Source: Flavobacterium gillisiae (GTDB taxonomy: Bacteria > Bacteroidota > Bacteroidia > Flavobacteriales > Flavobacteriaceae). From it: a stretch of DNA of 64,000 nucleotides. Under the pieces are notes generated by a model that did not search any database, was not told where the DNA came from, and saw only the letters and a program-made list of their open reading frames with translations. The stretch spans positions 558,001-622,000 of the forward strand of contig NZ_FNRD01000001.1 of the NCBI RefSeq assembly GCF_900107635.1. The letters are read 5' to 3'. A program made the translations under genes and the position numbers. Below, piece by piece: positions 20,492-28,090 of this stretch (within the stretch, counting starts at the first letter, position 1; the number at the start of each line of letters is the position of its first letter).

Positions 20492-22015
20492 ATGAAATTT
20501 ATGCGGTTTTTTAATTGGGTCTTTGTAGTTGTTTTATTAAGTAGTGTAAGTGCTTTTTCACAAGAAAAGTATACGGAGCATACCGTTTCTAAGGGAGAAA
20601 CTATTACTCAGATCGCAGCGCATTATAAAATTAAGCCCAGTGCTATTTATGAACTTAATCCTGATGCACGAAAAGGGATAAAATTCAAAGGAGTTATATT
20701 AATACCCGCAGCGGTCTCGAAAACCAAGAATACAGTATCAGAAATTGCCAATACTTATCCTGAAAAAAAGCATACTGTCCTTCCCAAAGAAACACTTTAC
20801 GGCATAGCAAAACAATACGGAGTTACCGTTGAAGATATAAACAAACTTAATCCTACACTTCAGAAATCAGGATTAAAAAAGGGAGACAAAATTAGAATTC
20901 CAGGAACAGAATTAAATCAAAGTTCAGCCGTAGCCATTACAGAACCAATAAAAGAAATTCAAAAAAATGCTTTTCCGGAAAGAAAAGTAATTCAAAAAGA
21001 AGAATCGAACTTTGTTGTGAAATCTAATGAGGCAAAAGAAACATCATCTGAAGGAGTTGTGCGTGAAATTGTAGCACAAGAAACAAAATACTCTATTGCA
21101 AGAGAATACGGAATTACGGTAGCGGATATAGATAAAGCAAACCCTATTCTTGAAACAGAAGCTTTAAAAATTGGTCAGAAGATCATAATTCCGGTAAAAG
21201 AGGATAACAAAGTGGTATTAGCAGCTGTTCAAAAAGAAATTAACAAGGAATCTACAGCTACAGTGCAGCAGTCTCACCCTGAAGCTAAAATTATAAAAAC
21301 AGAACAAGTTGTCGTTGCAGATAAAGCGGTGTCGAAAACTGAAGTCCAGACTATAGTTGAACCCATTGCTAACGTTGTCGCTACGGAAACAGAAGTGGTG
21401 CGGGAAGTATTGGCAAAAGAAACAAAATATGGAATCGCTAAAGAATACGGGATTTCAGTAAAAGAGTTAGAAAAACAAAATCCGAAAATTGTTAGGGGGC
21501 TTCCAGTAGGTTATAAGTTAAACATTCGAAGTAATAAAGCTGTTGAGGCGATTGCTTCAAATAGTAATTCTGGGTCAACTAATGAAATGGGGAATTCAGA
21601 TTCAAAATACAATGTAAAATCTTTTCACGGAACTGATTTCTTAGATCAATTGGTTTCTACCGCTTCAGAAAATATCGGGACAAGATACCGCATGGGGGGA
21701 ACCACAAAGGATGGTTTTGACTGTTCCGGTTTAATGTGTACTACTTTTAGTAATTTTGATATTCAACTGCCGCGAACTTCTATTGAACAGTCGCAATATG
21801 GAGTGAAGGTCGATAGTGAAGATGCTCAAAAAGGAGATCTAATTTTCTTTAAAACAAACGGTAGAAGACAAATCAATCATGTTGGTATGGTAGTAGAAGC
21901 AGTCGATGGTGATATCAAATTTATTCATGCTTCGGTAAGCGGAGGTGTAATGATCTCTTCGGTTAAAGAAAAATATTATAAAAAGAAAGTAACTCAAATT
22001 AATCGCGTACTATAA
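20492..22015 (+). CDS. LysM-repeat NlpC/P60 peptidoglycan hydrolase
   Basis: This exported cell-wall hydrolase has 507 residues. A signal peptide (VFVVVLLSSVSAFS) is followed by four LysM peptidoglycan-binding repeats, near residues 28-72, 92-137, 188-236 and 308-352. Each has the pattern K/GET...IAKEYGI...NP. Linkers rich in Glu, Val and Thr join them. The C-terminal NlpC/P60 domain (about 380-507) has the catalytic Cys in GFDCSGLMC and the His in INHVGMVVEA. It should cleave stem-peptide bonds in the periplasm. It is a single-gene unit between two terminators. Confidence 0.94.
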   Translation: MKFMRFFNWVFVVVLLSSVSAFSQEKYTEHTVSKGETITQIAAHYKIKPSAIYELNPDARKGIKFKGVILIPAAVSKTKNTVSEIANTYPEKKHTVLPKETLYGIAKQYGVTVEDINKLNPTLQKSGLKKGDKIRIPGTELNQSSAVAITEPIKEIQKNAFPERKVIQKEESNFVVKSNEAKETSSEGVVREIVAQETKYSIAREYGITVADIDKANPILETEALKIGQKIIIPVKEDNKVVLAAVQKEINKESTATVQQSHPEAKIIKTEQVVVADKAVSKTEVQTIVEPIANVVATETEVVREVLAKETKYGIAKEYGISVKELEKQNPKIVRGLPVGYKLNIRSNKAVEAIASNSNSGSTNEMGNSDSKYNVKSFHGTDFLDQLVSTASENIGTRYRMGGTTKDGFDCSGLMCTTFSNFDIQLPRTSIEQSQYGVKVDSEDAQKGDLIFFKTNGRRQINHVGMVVEAVDGDIKFIHASVSGGVMISSVKEKYYKKKVTQINRVL

Positions 22016-22054
22016 TTAGAGCAAAGTTAGTTTTTTATAAAATTCACAAAATAG

Positions 22055-22085
22055 AAACTCCCAGGATTCCCTGGGAGTTTTTTTT
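22055..22085. terminator. Terminator shared by the NlpC/P60 and PH-domain genes
   Basis: AAACTCCCAG pairs with CTGGGAGTTT around a short loop, then eight T. It lies in the gap between two convergent genes, but the T-run serves the plus strand best. Confidence 0.88.
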
Positions 22086-22101
22086 ATGAGCTAGTCCGAA
22101 T

Positions 22102-22482
22102 TTATTTTAAAACATGATGAGCTAACACCTTTTGCACCTCGTACACATTAACGGATTTATTAAATTGCTTTTTTATGCTAGGTTGTAGTTCACTCGAAAC
22201 CCAAATTTTTAATTCGGCATCAAGGTCAAAAGTTCCTGCAGTTTCAATACTGAATCTGGAAATGCTTTTATAAGAGATGGATTTGTACTCCGTTTTACTT
22301 CCAGTCAAGCCTTGTTTATCGACCAATATTAAACGTTTGGTGGTAAATATAAAGGTATCGCGAATCAGTTTAAAACCTAATTCAATCTCTTCTCCGTCGA
22401 TTAAAAGTTGCCCGTACTGTGTTGTTAATTGTTCTTGAGTTACCGCTCCTGCGTTACCAAGAAGTGCCGAGAATATTCCCAT
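22102..22482 (-). CDS. Bacterial PH-domain protein
   Basis: This 126-residue protein fits the bacterial pleckstrin-homology-like family (YvbH-type). The core pattern is LLIDGEEIELGFKLIRDTFIFTTKRLILVDKQG, then YKSISYKSISRFSIETAGTF and a C-terminal helix. There is no signal peptide or membrane span, so it is cytoplasmic. Family members of this type often form oligomers, but the cellular role is not established. A dehydrogenase gene lies upstream on the same strand after 86 bp, so co-transcription is possible but not obvious. Confidence 0.85.
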   Translation of the reverse strand: MGIFSALLGNAGAVTQEQLTTQYGQLLIDGEEIELGFKLIRDTFIFTTKRLILVDKQGLTGSKTEYKSISYKSISRFSIETAGTFDLDAELKIWVSSELQPSIKKQFNKSVNVYEVQKVLAHHVLK

Positions 22483-22568
22483 ATTGTTTATTTATTTACT
22501 GTGATTGTTTTAAGTTTTATTTGTTGTCGTGAACTTCGATGATTTTATTATCGGAAGGAAAAAGGTTG

Positions 22569-23429
22569 CTATTTATTTCTAAGGCTCGTTATTATCGCCA
22601 TTACATCTTCATCACCAAGGCCCTCTTTTTGAGCTGCTTTATAGCTATCATACAACGGGTGGATTAGTGGCGAGTCTAAACCGGCTTCCTTGGCCAGTCT
22701 CAGATCTTTAACTAGGTGCTTGAGTGCAAAAGCTGCGGGGTAACTATCGTTTAAAATGGAGTTGGCTTTGATATTCGTTATGCCATTGCCACAAGCGCCT
22801 TCATTTATTATGGATAGCATGTCTTCTTTTCGTACGCCGCTTTTTTCTGCAAAAATAATCGTTTCAGCTAGTCCCTGAAGGTTTAGTCCCAGCAAGTAAT
22901 TAATAGCTAATTTGGCTGAACTTGCTTTGCCAGGCTCACCCACAGGAATAGAAACCTTTCCCAAAACATTAAAAATAGGTTTTGCAAGAAGATAGTCTTC
23001 ATCAGTGGCTCCCACCAAAATCACTAGGGTACCATCCTGCGCCGGCTTGACACTTCCGGAAACGGGAGCGTCAATAAAATGTAGCTGATGAGCGGTACAT
23101 ATCGTAGCTAAATAGCGAGAAGTTTCAGGAGAAACGGTACTCATATTGATGATGAGTTTGTTAGGATTATCCTGAGATAGCAATCCGTTTTCACTTTCAA
23201 AAACTTCTTTGACAGCAGCATCATTGGATAACATAGTAATTACCATATCGCAGGTTTGTAACAACTCTTGCGGACAGGCTCCAGAAGTTGCTCCTAATGC
23301 GGTTAGTTCTTTTTCCTTGTCTTTGGTACGATTAAATACAACTACTTCAAATCCCGCTTTTAATAAGTTCTGTACCATCGGATTTCCCATGTTTCCAAGG
23401 CCAATCCATCCTATTTTTAGTGCTTCCAT
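22569..23429 (-). CDS. NAD(P)-dependent beta-hydroxyacid dehydrogenase
   Basis: This 286-residue member of the 3-hydroxyisobutyrate/tartronate-semialdehyde reductase family oxidises a beta-hydroxyacid, or reduces its semialdehyde. The N-terminal Rossmann motif is GWIGLGNMGNPM (residues 7-18). The substrate loop is FIDAPVSGSVKPAQDGTLVI near residue 122, and the catalytic Lys is in KLAINYLLG near residue 172. The FNRT after beta-2 suggests a preference for NADPH, because Arg replaces the acidic residue used for NAD. The true substrate cannot be told from sequence. It is cytosolic. Confidence 0.88.
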   Translation of the reverse strand: MEALKIGWIGLGNMGNPMVQNLLKAGFEVVVFNRTKDKEKELTALGATSGACPQELLQTCDMVITMLSNDAAVKEVFESENGLLSQDNPNKLIINMSTVSPETSRYLATICTAHQLHFIDAPVSGSVKPAQDGTLVILVGATDEDYLLAKPIFNVLGKVSIPVGEPGKASSAKLAINYLLGLNLQGLAETIIFAEKSGVRKEDMLSIINEGACGNGITNIKANSILNDSYPAAFALKHLVKDLRLAKEAGLDSPLIHPLYDSYKAAQKEGLGDEDVMAIITSLRNK

Positions 23430-23635
23430 AATTTTAAATGCTAATTTTGACTTTTCTTTTTACTGTTTTTATAGTAACAGTGAAGCTGATAGTAGCTTTA
23501 GAAAAGGAATACTAAATTAAGGTTTATTTTTGGTATAAAAGATCTCAAATAGGATATTAAGGAGGTGCTTTTGAAACATAAAAATGGAATGTATTGTAAA
23601 GGTGGAAATAGTGAAGCAGTTCGGTGTGCTGCTAT

Positions 23636-23682
23636 ATAAAAAATGCATCCAAATCCTTAAAATTTTCAGGATTTGGATGTAT
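23636..23682 (-). terminator. Orphan minus-strand terminator behind the VOC remnant
   Basis: TGCATCCAAATCCT pairs with AGGATTTGGATGTA (one wobble) around a 10-base loop, and on the minus strand runs into TTTTTTAT. No intact minus-strand gene ends here. It fits as the old terminator of the decayed VOC-family gene just upstream. Confidence 0.7.
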
Positions 23683-23772
23683 TTGTAGTATTCGAAAAAG
23701 GAGTAGAAAGAGGAATCTTCTGTTCCTATGTTATATTTAGTGCTACGTGGTAAATATTTTGTCAAAACGCTT

Positions 23773-23853
23773 TTACATTTCATCAGGGCTGACATCCTCT
23801 TTATTGGGTGCTATTATCCATTCGTATCCAAAAGAATCCATCGCCCCAAGCAA
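23773..23853 (-). pseudogene. C-terminal remnant of a VOC/PhnB-like gene
   Basis: On the minus strand the frame reads MDSFGYEWIIAPNKEDVSPD, then EM and a stop. This matches the C-terminal signature of PhnB-like VOC (glyoxalase-fold) proteins, which typically read DPFG...W.IATH.EDVSPEEM. Only about 27 codons remain. A stop lies just upstream of this stretch in the same frame, the frame ends earlier than in intact relatives, and the 5' part of the gene is missing. The intact 148-residue gene upstream begins beyond it. I read this as the 3' scar of a deleted gene. Confidence 0.55.
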
Positions 23854-23889
23854 TCAGCGTAAAAATTTCAAAGATTGGACGTAATTAAC

Positions 23890-24336
23890 CTATGCCGTTA
23901 GCCTTTTTTGAATTTCTTTTTTCATCACTTTTTCTGTAATGGCAAATATTTCTTTTTTGTTTTTTCTAAATTTATTTACAAACGAGACGATCTCATTGTC
24001 TAATTTTTCGTGTTCCTTTCTTATTTGATGGGAATCATATTTATAGGGAGCATCAATAAGTTCAGCTAGATGTTTCAAATGAAGGGCAGTTTTATCTTGT
24101 AATTCATCGCAACATTTACTTTCGTCAGACAACTCTTTGGCTAGTTCGCGCATTTCATCCAAATTCGCATTATGTGTGAGTCCCATGAAATATTTGTCAA
24201 CAAGATGGTATAAGAATTTCAAATCATCTTTGTAGAATTGTAAGTCAGAGTACAGGTGTTCTGTCAATATGTACAATTGTTGCCACTGAGCTTCCCAGTT
24301 AAAATCATTTTTTGGTTTACGTTTTAAATTTTCCAT
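23890..24336 (-). CDS. Hypothetical helical protein
   Basis: I do not recognise this 148-residue protein. It has no signal peptide or membrane span and is rich in Lys, Glu, Leu and Asn. The whole chain looks alpha-helical, with heptad-like stretches at about 20-50, 60-95 and 105-145. Two adjacent cysteines (KCCDEL) lie near residue 74, and three Trp/aromatic residues near the N-terminus (NWEAQWQQLYI). A coiled-coil or four-helix bundle fold is likely. It stands alone, with no operon partner to suggest a role. The start codon is preceded by a fairly AT-rich region. Confidence 0.7.
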   Translation of the reverse strand: MENLKRKPKNDFNWEAQWQQLYILTEHLYSDLQFYKDDLKFLYHLVDKYFMGLTHNANLDEMRELAKELSDESKCCDELQDKTALHLKHLAELIDAPYKYDSHQIRKEHEKLDNEIVSFVNKFRKNKKEIFAITEKVMKKEIQKRLTA

Positions 24337-24736
24337 ACTATCAATTTATTAGTTAACTATTCCTTTTGTGATTCAGCGTAATTTAAAAATGTATCGCTAA
24401 AAATGAAGAAGTTATTTTAAATAGCGAATCAGTATTTCTATGCCGAAGATTTTAATCTTAAATGACTTTTTACATCTTGCTGAAGTGGGGATTTCTCAAG
24501 CGAGAATTTTCATTTAAATAGGATACTAAAAGTACGAAAAAATAAATAAACTGCCGATATGATGACTTGTGTTTTTTTGAATGTGTTGACCAAACGGGTT
24601 GGTTTCCTAGCATCATAGCAATGGTGTAAAATAGAATTAAGATAAATTAGGGTTTTGATGTCAAAATAAAGTAGGGCGATGTGAAATGGTGAGCATATAT
24701 TTTGCAATCTTTGAACTCAAAAAAATAAAGAGTACT
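24337..24736. other. 400-bp intergenic stretch without a gene
   Basis: This lies between the helical hypothetical protein and the CDGSH gene. TTCTC-AAGC-GAGAA near 24493 is a small hairpin. TATATTTTG near 24694, one base longer than the consensus spacing, may be the promoter of the CDGSH gene. I see no frame with coding character. Confidence 0.35.
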
Positions 24737-24964
24737 ATGAGCAAAACAAAACTAATAATCAATAGCAACGGATCTATTAAGATCGAAGGTGATTTCGTAA
24801 TAATGGACTGCGACGGTAAAGTATATGGACTAGAAGGAAGAACGGCTTTGGGTCTTTGTCGTTGTGGATTGTCTTCTAATAAGCCTTTTTGCGATGGTTC
24901 GCACCGTAGCAATTTTGATCATGAATCTAAGGCATTTGATTTGCCACCAATGAAAACGAAATAA
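24737..24964 (+). CDS. CDGSH iron-sulfur domain protein
   Basis: This is a 75-residue zinc-finger-like CDGSH protein that should bind one [2Fe-2S] cluster with three Cys and one His. The motif is complete: CRCGLSSNKPFCDGSH (residues about 42-57). There is no membrane anchor, unlike mitoNEET. I chose the ATG at 24737 (MSKTKL) because the 17 codons upstream of it in frame look non-coding and A-rich sequence precedes this ATG. It likely serves electron transfer or Fe-S handling in the cytoplasm; no partner gene is adjacent. A strong terminator follows. Confidence 0.92.
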   Translation: MSKTKLIINSNGSIKIEGDFVIMDCDGKVYGLEGRTALGLCRCGLSSNKPFCDGSHRSNFDHESKAFDLPPMKTK

Positions 24965-24990
24965 AGAAAACCGTTTTCTGTTTACACTAT

Positions 24991-25027
24991 AAAAAAAGCT
25001 GTATTTTTAATAAATACAGCTTTTTTT
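24991..25027. terminator. Terminator between the CDGSH and GNAT genes
   Basis: AAAGCTGTATTT pairs with AAATACAGCTTT around TTAAT, with A- and T-runs outside. It can serve both convergent genes. Confidence 0.9.
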
Positions 25028-25032
25028 GCTCA

Positions 25033-25089
25033 ATCTGGTCATTGCTACAAAGGAGGGGTTTTAATTGCGATGCATTACTGGCGCGGATT
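25033..25089 (+). repeat. Direct repeat copy A, 3' of the GNAT gene
   Basis: By hand alignment this 57-base stretch resembles 25759-25816 along its whole length: 21 of the first 24 bases, then a shared core GATGCA and GCGGA/GTGGA. It touches the GNAT stop codon. The two copies bracket the gene. Confidence 0.55.
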
Positions 25090-25612
25090 ATTCTTTGTTT
25101 TGTAATGTCCAATACATCATTTCGTTGTCATTCTTCATTTCTATAAAATTTAATTTCTTTAGTAGATTGATAGAACTAATATTGTCAATTAAACATCGTG
25201 CGGTTATTTCCTTTACAAATTTGTTTGAAAAGGCCCATTTTATAAGTCCTTTTGAGGCTTCTTCCGCATAACCATTTTTTCTTTCTTCTTTTATGATGCC
25301 ATATCCAATATCGATATTTTCTTCGTCATGATTGAACCCTTTAAAACCTAAGTCGCCAATTATTTCTAATGTGTCATTTTTGATGATCATCCATGATTCA
25401 AATCCAGTAGGTGATTCAACCTGAGATAAATTATTAATTATTTTGGGTAAAGTTTCTATAACATCAGCATCAGGCCAGCTTTTACCTTTCGTTAATCCCA
25501 TTATAGATAAATCACCAAAATCATCGTTCATAATATTTTTGCAAATTTGTATTGTAAACGGAATAAGAATTAATCTTTCCGTTAGGAGTCTATCTATTTG
25601 TAATGGTTGCAT
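25088..25612 (-). CDS. GNAT family N-acetyltransferase
   Basis: This acetyltransferase of about 174 residues resembles the RimJ/RimL (Acetyltransf_3) group. It has an early TERLILIPF strand, IIGDLGFKGF, the DIGYGIIKEERKNGYAEEAS segment that holds the acetyl-CoA-binding loop, and the closing RCLIDNISSINLLKKLNF. It could acetylate a ribosomal protein N-terminus or a small amine; the substrate is unknown. I chose the ATG at 25612 (MQPLQI) because the 23 codons upstream to 25681 do not fit the fold. Related direct repeats flank the gene on both sides, which suggests it may have moved as a unit. Confidence 0.8.
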   Translation of the reverse strand: MQPLQIDRLLTERLILIPFTIQICKNIMNDDFGDLSIMGLTKGKSWPDADVIETLPKIINNLSQVESPTGFESWMIIKNDTLEIIGDLGFKGFNHDEENIDIGYGIIKEERKNGYAEEASKGLIKWAFSNKFVKEITARCLIDNISSINLLKKLNFIEMKNDNEMMYWTLQNKE

Positions 25613-25758
25613 TTTTAATTTTTCGATTGTTTGTTGCAATGTCGTGAAATTACTGTGAACTAGTAAATATGCGCTTCTCAATAGCTCATAATCCGTTACT
25701 CAAATATATATTGTTTTATTCACAATTAATTAATTAATTCGGCTTTTTCATTTTAATT

Positions 25759-25816
25759 ATCTTGTCATTCCGACAAAGGAGGAATCTCCGTTTGTGATGC
25801 AGTACATTCGTGGAAT
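25759..25816 (+). repeat. Direct repeat copy B with the 31-base core
   Basis: Its first 31 bases (CTTGTCATTCCGAC...) match 53966-53996 at 30 of 31 positions. The full 58 bases match the more diverged copy at 25033-25089. It is non-coding and lies 147 bp beyond the GNAT start. Confidence 0.75.
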
Positions 25817-25901
25817 GCAATTGCACCATTGTTATCATTACATGGGCGTAAACTGAATCGTCTTATTTCACCGTTGTAGTCATTGATTATATCGTTTCGT
25901 T

Positions 25902-26028
25902 GCGTGAGGGATAGTAGTGAAAATCCTCACTTGTCCCGTCTCGTTTAAAAACGAGACGAGACAAGAGAGATTGTAGCGAATAGCCTGACCGTACCGCAAC
26001 GGAGTGGAGGCATGGACACGCCCAAATG
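25902..26028 (+). repeat. Structured intergenic repeat, copy 1
   Basis: The copy has a left block with GGATAGTAGTGAAAATCC (25909-25926), a 15-bp hairpin CTTGTCCCGTCTCGT/ACGAGACGAGACAAG around TTAAAA (25930-25965), and a right block TTGTAGCGAATAGCC (25971-25985) running to CACGCCCAAATG. The same two blocks, around a different internal hairpin, occur inverted at 42954-43102. This is a dispersed, structured element; no gene overlaps it. Confidence 0.7.
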
Positions 26029-26147
26029 ATTTAAATGGTAGTGCAGCCATTTTTGATTTGGGGTTTAACTGTTCTTATAGGTATAAAATATTGGGATTTC
26101 CAAAAAAAGTATATCTTTAGCCAACCAAAAAAACCAAAAACCAAAAT

Positions 26148-27554
26148 ATGCAAGAAGATAACCAAGACGATTTTAAGAGAGAACTCGGATTACTAGACGG
26201 AACCATGCTGGTGGTGGGTTCCATGATTGGATCGGGAATATTTATAGTTAGTTCAGATATGGTGCGCCAATTGGGCTCGGCAGGATGGCTGATTGCGATG
26301 TGGGTGCTCACCGGAGTAATTACGGTGGTTGCGGCCGTGAGTTACGGGGAGTTGAGTTCCATGTTTCCAAAAGCGGGCGGACAGTATGTATATATTAAGG
26401 AGGCTTACGGAAAACTCGTTGGTTTTCTCTACGGCTGGAGTTTCTTTGCTGTGATACAAACGGGTACCATCGCTGCCGTGGGAGTTGCCTTCGCTAAGTT
26501 TACAGCCTATCTGTTTCCAGCTTTTAGTGATTCAAATATCTTATATGAAATAGGCGATTTCAAATTGAATGCCGCACAGATTGTTTCGATCTTTACGATT
26601 GTTTTACTGAGCTATATCAATAGCCGCGGAGTGAAAAACTCTAAGATCCTTCAAACTGTTTTAACGGTGATTAAGATTTTATCGTTGGCAGGTCTAATTC
26701 TTTTTGGATTTTTTGCTGCTAAGGCTGAGGTTTGGGATGCTAACTGGACAAATGCTTGGGCTTCGTCGTCACTTGACGTAGCAAGCGGTTCGTGGATGCC
26801 GATAAGCGGAGTGACCTTAATTTCTGCAATTTCAGCAGCTTTGGTGGGTTCGATGTTTTCGAGCGTTGCCTGGGAAGGAGTTACTTTTATTGCAGGGGAG
26901 ATTAAAAATCCAAAACGCAATGTGGGATTGAGTTTGTTTTTAGGAACTTCAATAGTATGTGTTATTTATGTTTTGGCTAATCTGATGTTTCTGGCTGTAG
27001 TACCGTTGCAAGAAATTGCTACTGCCCCGTCAGACCGTATTGGAGTAGTGGCTTCGCAATATATTTTTGGAGCTATAGGGACGTTAATCATTGCAGTGAT
27101 GATTATGATTTCGACTTTTGCTTGTAACAACGGACTGATTATGGCTGGTGCCAGAGTGTATTATACAATGGCGCAAGACGGTCTTTTCTTCAAGAAAGCG
27201 GCTCAGCTAAACAAAGCTAGTGTTCCCGCATGGTCTATTTGGGCACAGTGTTTTTGGGCTTCGGCTTTGTGTTTGACAGGGAAGTATGGTGATTTACTTG
27301 ACTTTGTGGTTATCATAGTTTTGATCTTTTATATACTTACAATTTTAGGAATATTTATTCTTCGCAGAAAAATGCCAGATGCTGAAAGACCGTATAGAGC
27401 TTTTGGATATCCATTTTTACCGGCGCTTTACATTATTGTCGCCAGTGCAATTTGTATTGCCTTACTGTACACTAAAACGAGTACTAGCGGTTGGGGTGTT
27501 GTGATTATGCTAATGGGTATTCCAGTTTATTATTTGACAAAGGCTAAGGAGTAG
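26148..27554 (+). CDS. APC-family amino acid permease
   Basis: This is a 468-residue inner-membrane transporter with about 12 predicted spans. The APC signature is near the N-terminus: GLLDGTMLVVGSMIGSGIFI, where the unwound GSGIF segment of span 1 binds the amino group of the substrate. The span-2/3 region GELSSMFPKAGGQYVYIKEAYG is typical of the LAT/basic amino acid subgroup (serine/threonine exchanger-like). The substrate cannot be set from sequence. It is preceded by repeat DNA and TATCTTTA (26112), one base off the -7 consensus, and followed by a terminator, so it is a single-gene unit. Confidence 0.9.
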   Translation: MQEDNQDDFKRELGLLDGTMLVVGSMIGSGIFIVSSDMVRQLGSAGWLIAMWVLTGVITVVAAVSYGELSSMFPKAGGQYVYIKEAYGKLVGFLYGWSFFAVIQTGTIAAVGVAFAKFTAYLFPAFSDSNILYEIGDFKLNAAQIVSIFTIVLLSYINSRGVKNSKILQTVLTVIKILSLAGLILFGFFAAKAEVWDANWTNAWASSSLDVASGSWMPISGVTLISAISAALVGSMFSSVAWEGVTFIAGEIKNPKRNVGLSLFLGTSIVCVIYVLANLMFLAVVPLQEIATAPSDRIGVVASQYIFGAIGTLIIAVMIMISTFACNNGLIMAGARVYYTMAQDGLFFKKAAQLNKASVPAWSIWAQCFWASALCLTGKYGDLLDFVVIIVLIFYILTILGIFILRRKMPDAERPYRAFGYPFLPALYIIVASAICIALLYTKTSTSGWGVVIMLMGIPVYYLTKAKE

Positions 27555-27627
27555 TTTTTTGTTTTTCTAGATTTTAGAAAATAGAGTTTAGATCTTTGAG
27601 AATAATTAATTGTTTTCTAGAATAAAA

Positions 27628-27662
27628 AAATCGGTTCCGTTTTACTAACGGAACCGATTTTC
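27628..27662 (+). terminator. Terminator of the permease gene
   Basis: AAATCGGTTCCGTTA pairs perfectly with TAACGGAACCGATTT around a minimal loop, then TTCT. It lies 74 bp after the stop. Confidence 0.85.
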
Positions 27663-27771
27663 TATTTAATGTAAGTTTGAATGCTGTGATTGGTATGTTC
27701 GATTCATCGAAGAAGCTTTTGAAAACTTAGATGACTTTATATGGTTTAATCTTTCGAGATAAAGAAAAGCT

Positions 27772-27904
27772 AACCACATAGAATCATAGCTTTACTCTGT
27801 AAATAGAAGAATGGCAAAGAAAATTATTTTTCAGATAGTTTGCTCTTTGATTAAAGTGACGCTTCTTTTGTATACTAAGAAAAAATCTATGTTTCTATGT
27901 GGTA
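27772..27904. repeat. MITE-like element with terminal inverted repeats
   Basis: ACCACATAGAATCATAG (27773-27789) is the inverted complement of CTATGTTTCTATGTGGT (27887-27903) at 15 of 17 positions. The 97 bases between have no reading frame of note. This is the layout of a small non-autonomous element. No target duplication is obvious. The rest of the 536-bp gap holds only terminators. Confidence 0.5.
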
Positions 27905-27947
27905 GAAAAAATCAGCGGTATTCTTTAAAAATAATTTCAAAAAAAAA

Positions 27948-27981
27948 CCTCTCGTCTTGTTCTTGAAAACGAGACGGGAGG
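27948..27981 (-). terminator. Hairpin, probable terminator of gap
   Basis: CCTCTCGTCT pairs with AGACGGGAGG (one wobble), with a T-run on the minus strand. It lies 110 bp beyond the gap stop. Its sequence resembles the hairpin inside the structured repeat at 25930-25965. Confidence 0.6.
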
Positions 27982-28090
27982 GATTTTTTATTTAATCCAG
28001 GTTGGGCTGCTGTAAATCTTAATCTAAAACTTGAACTAAAAACTAAAAACTAAAAATTGAAACGGCATTCCCAAACCTGTAAACTGTAGG

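Noticed and set aside
23517..23795. 92-codon minus-strand open frame
   Set aside because: Its composition is not protein-like. It crosses a strong terminator hairpin and overlaps the VOC remnant in another frame.
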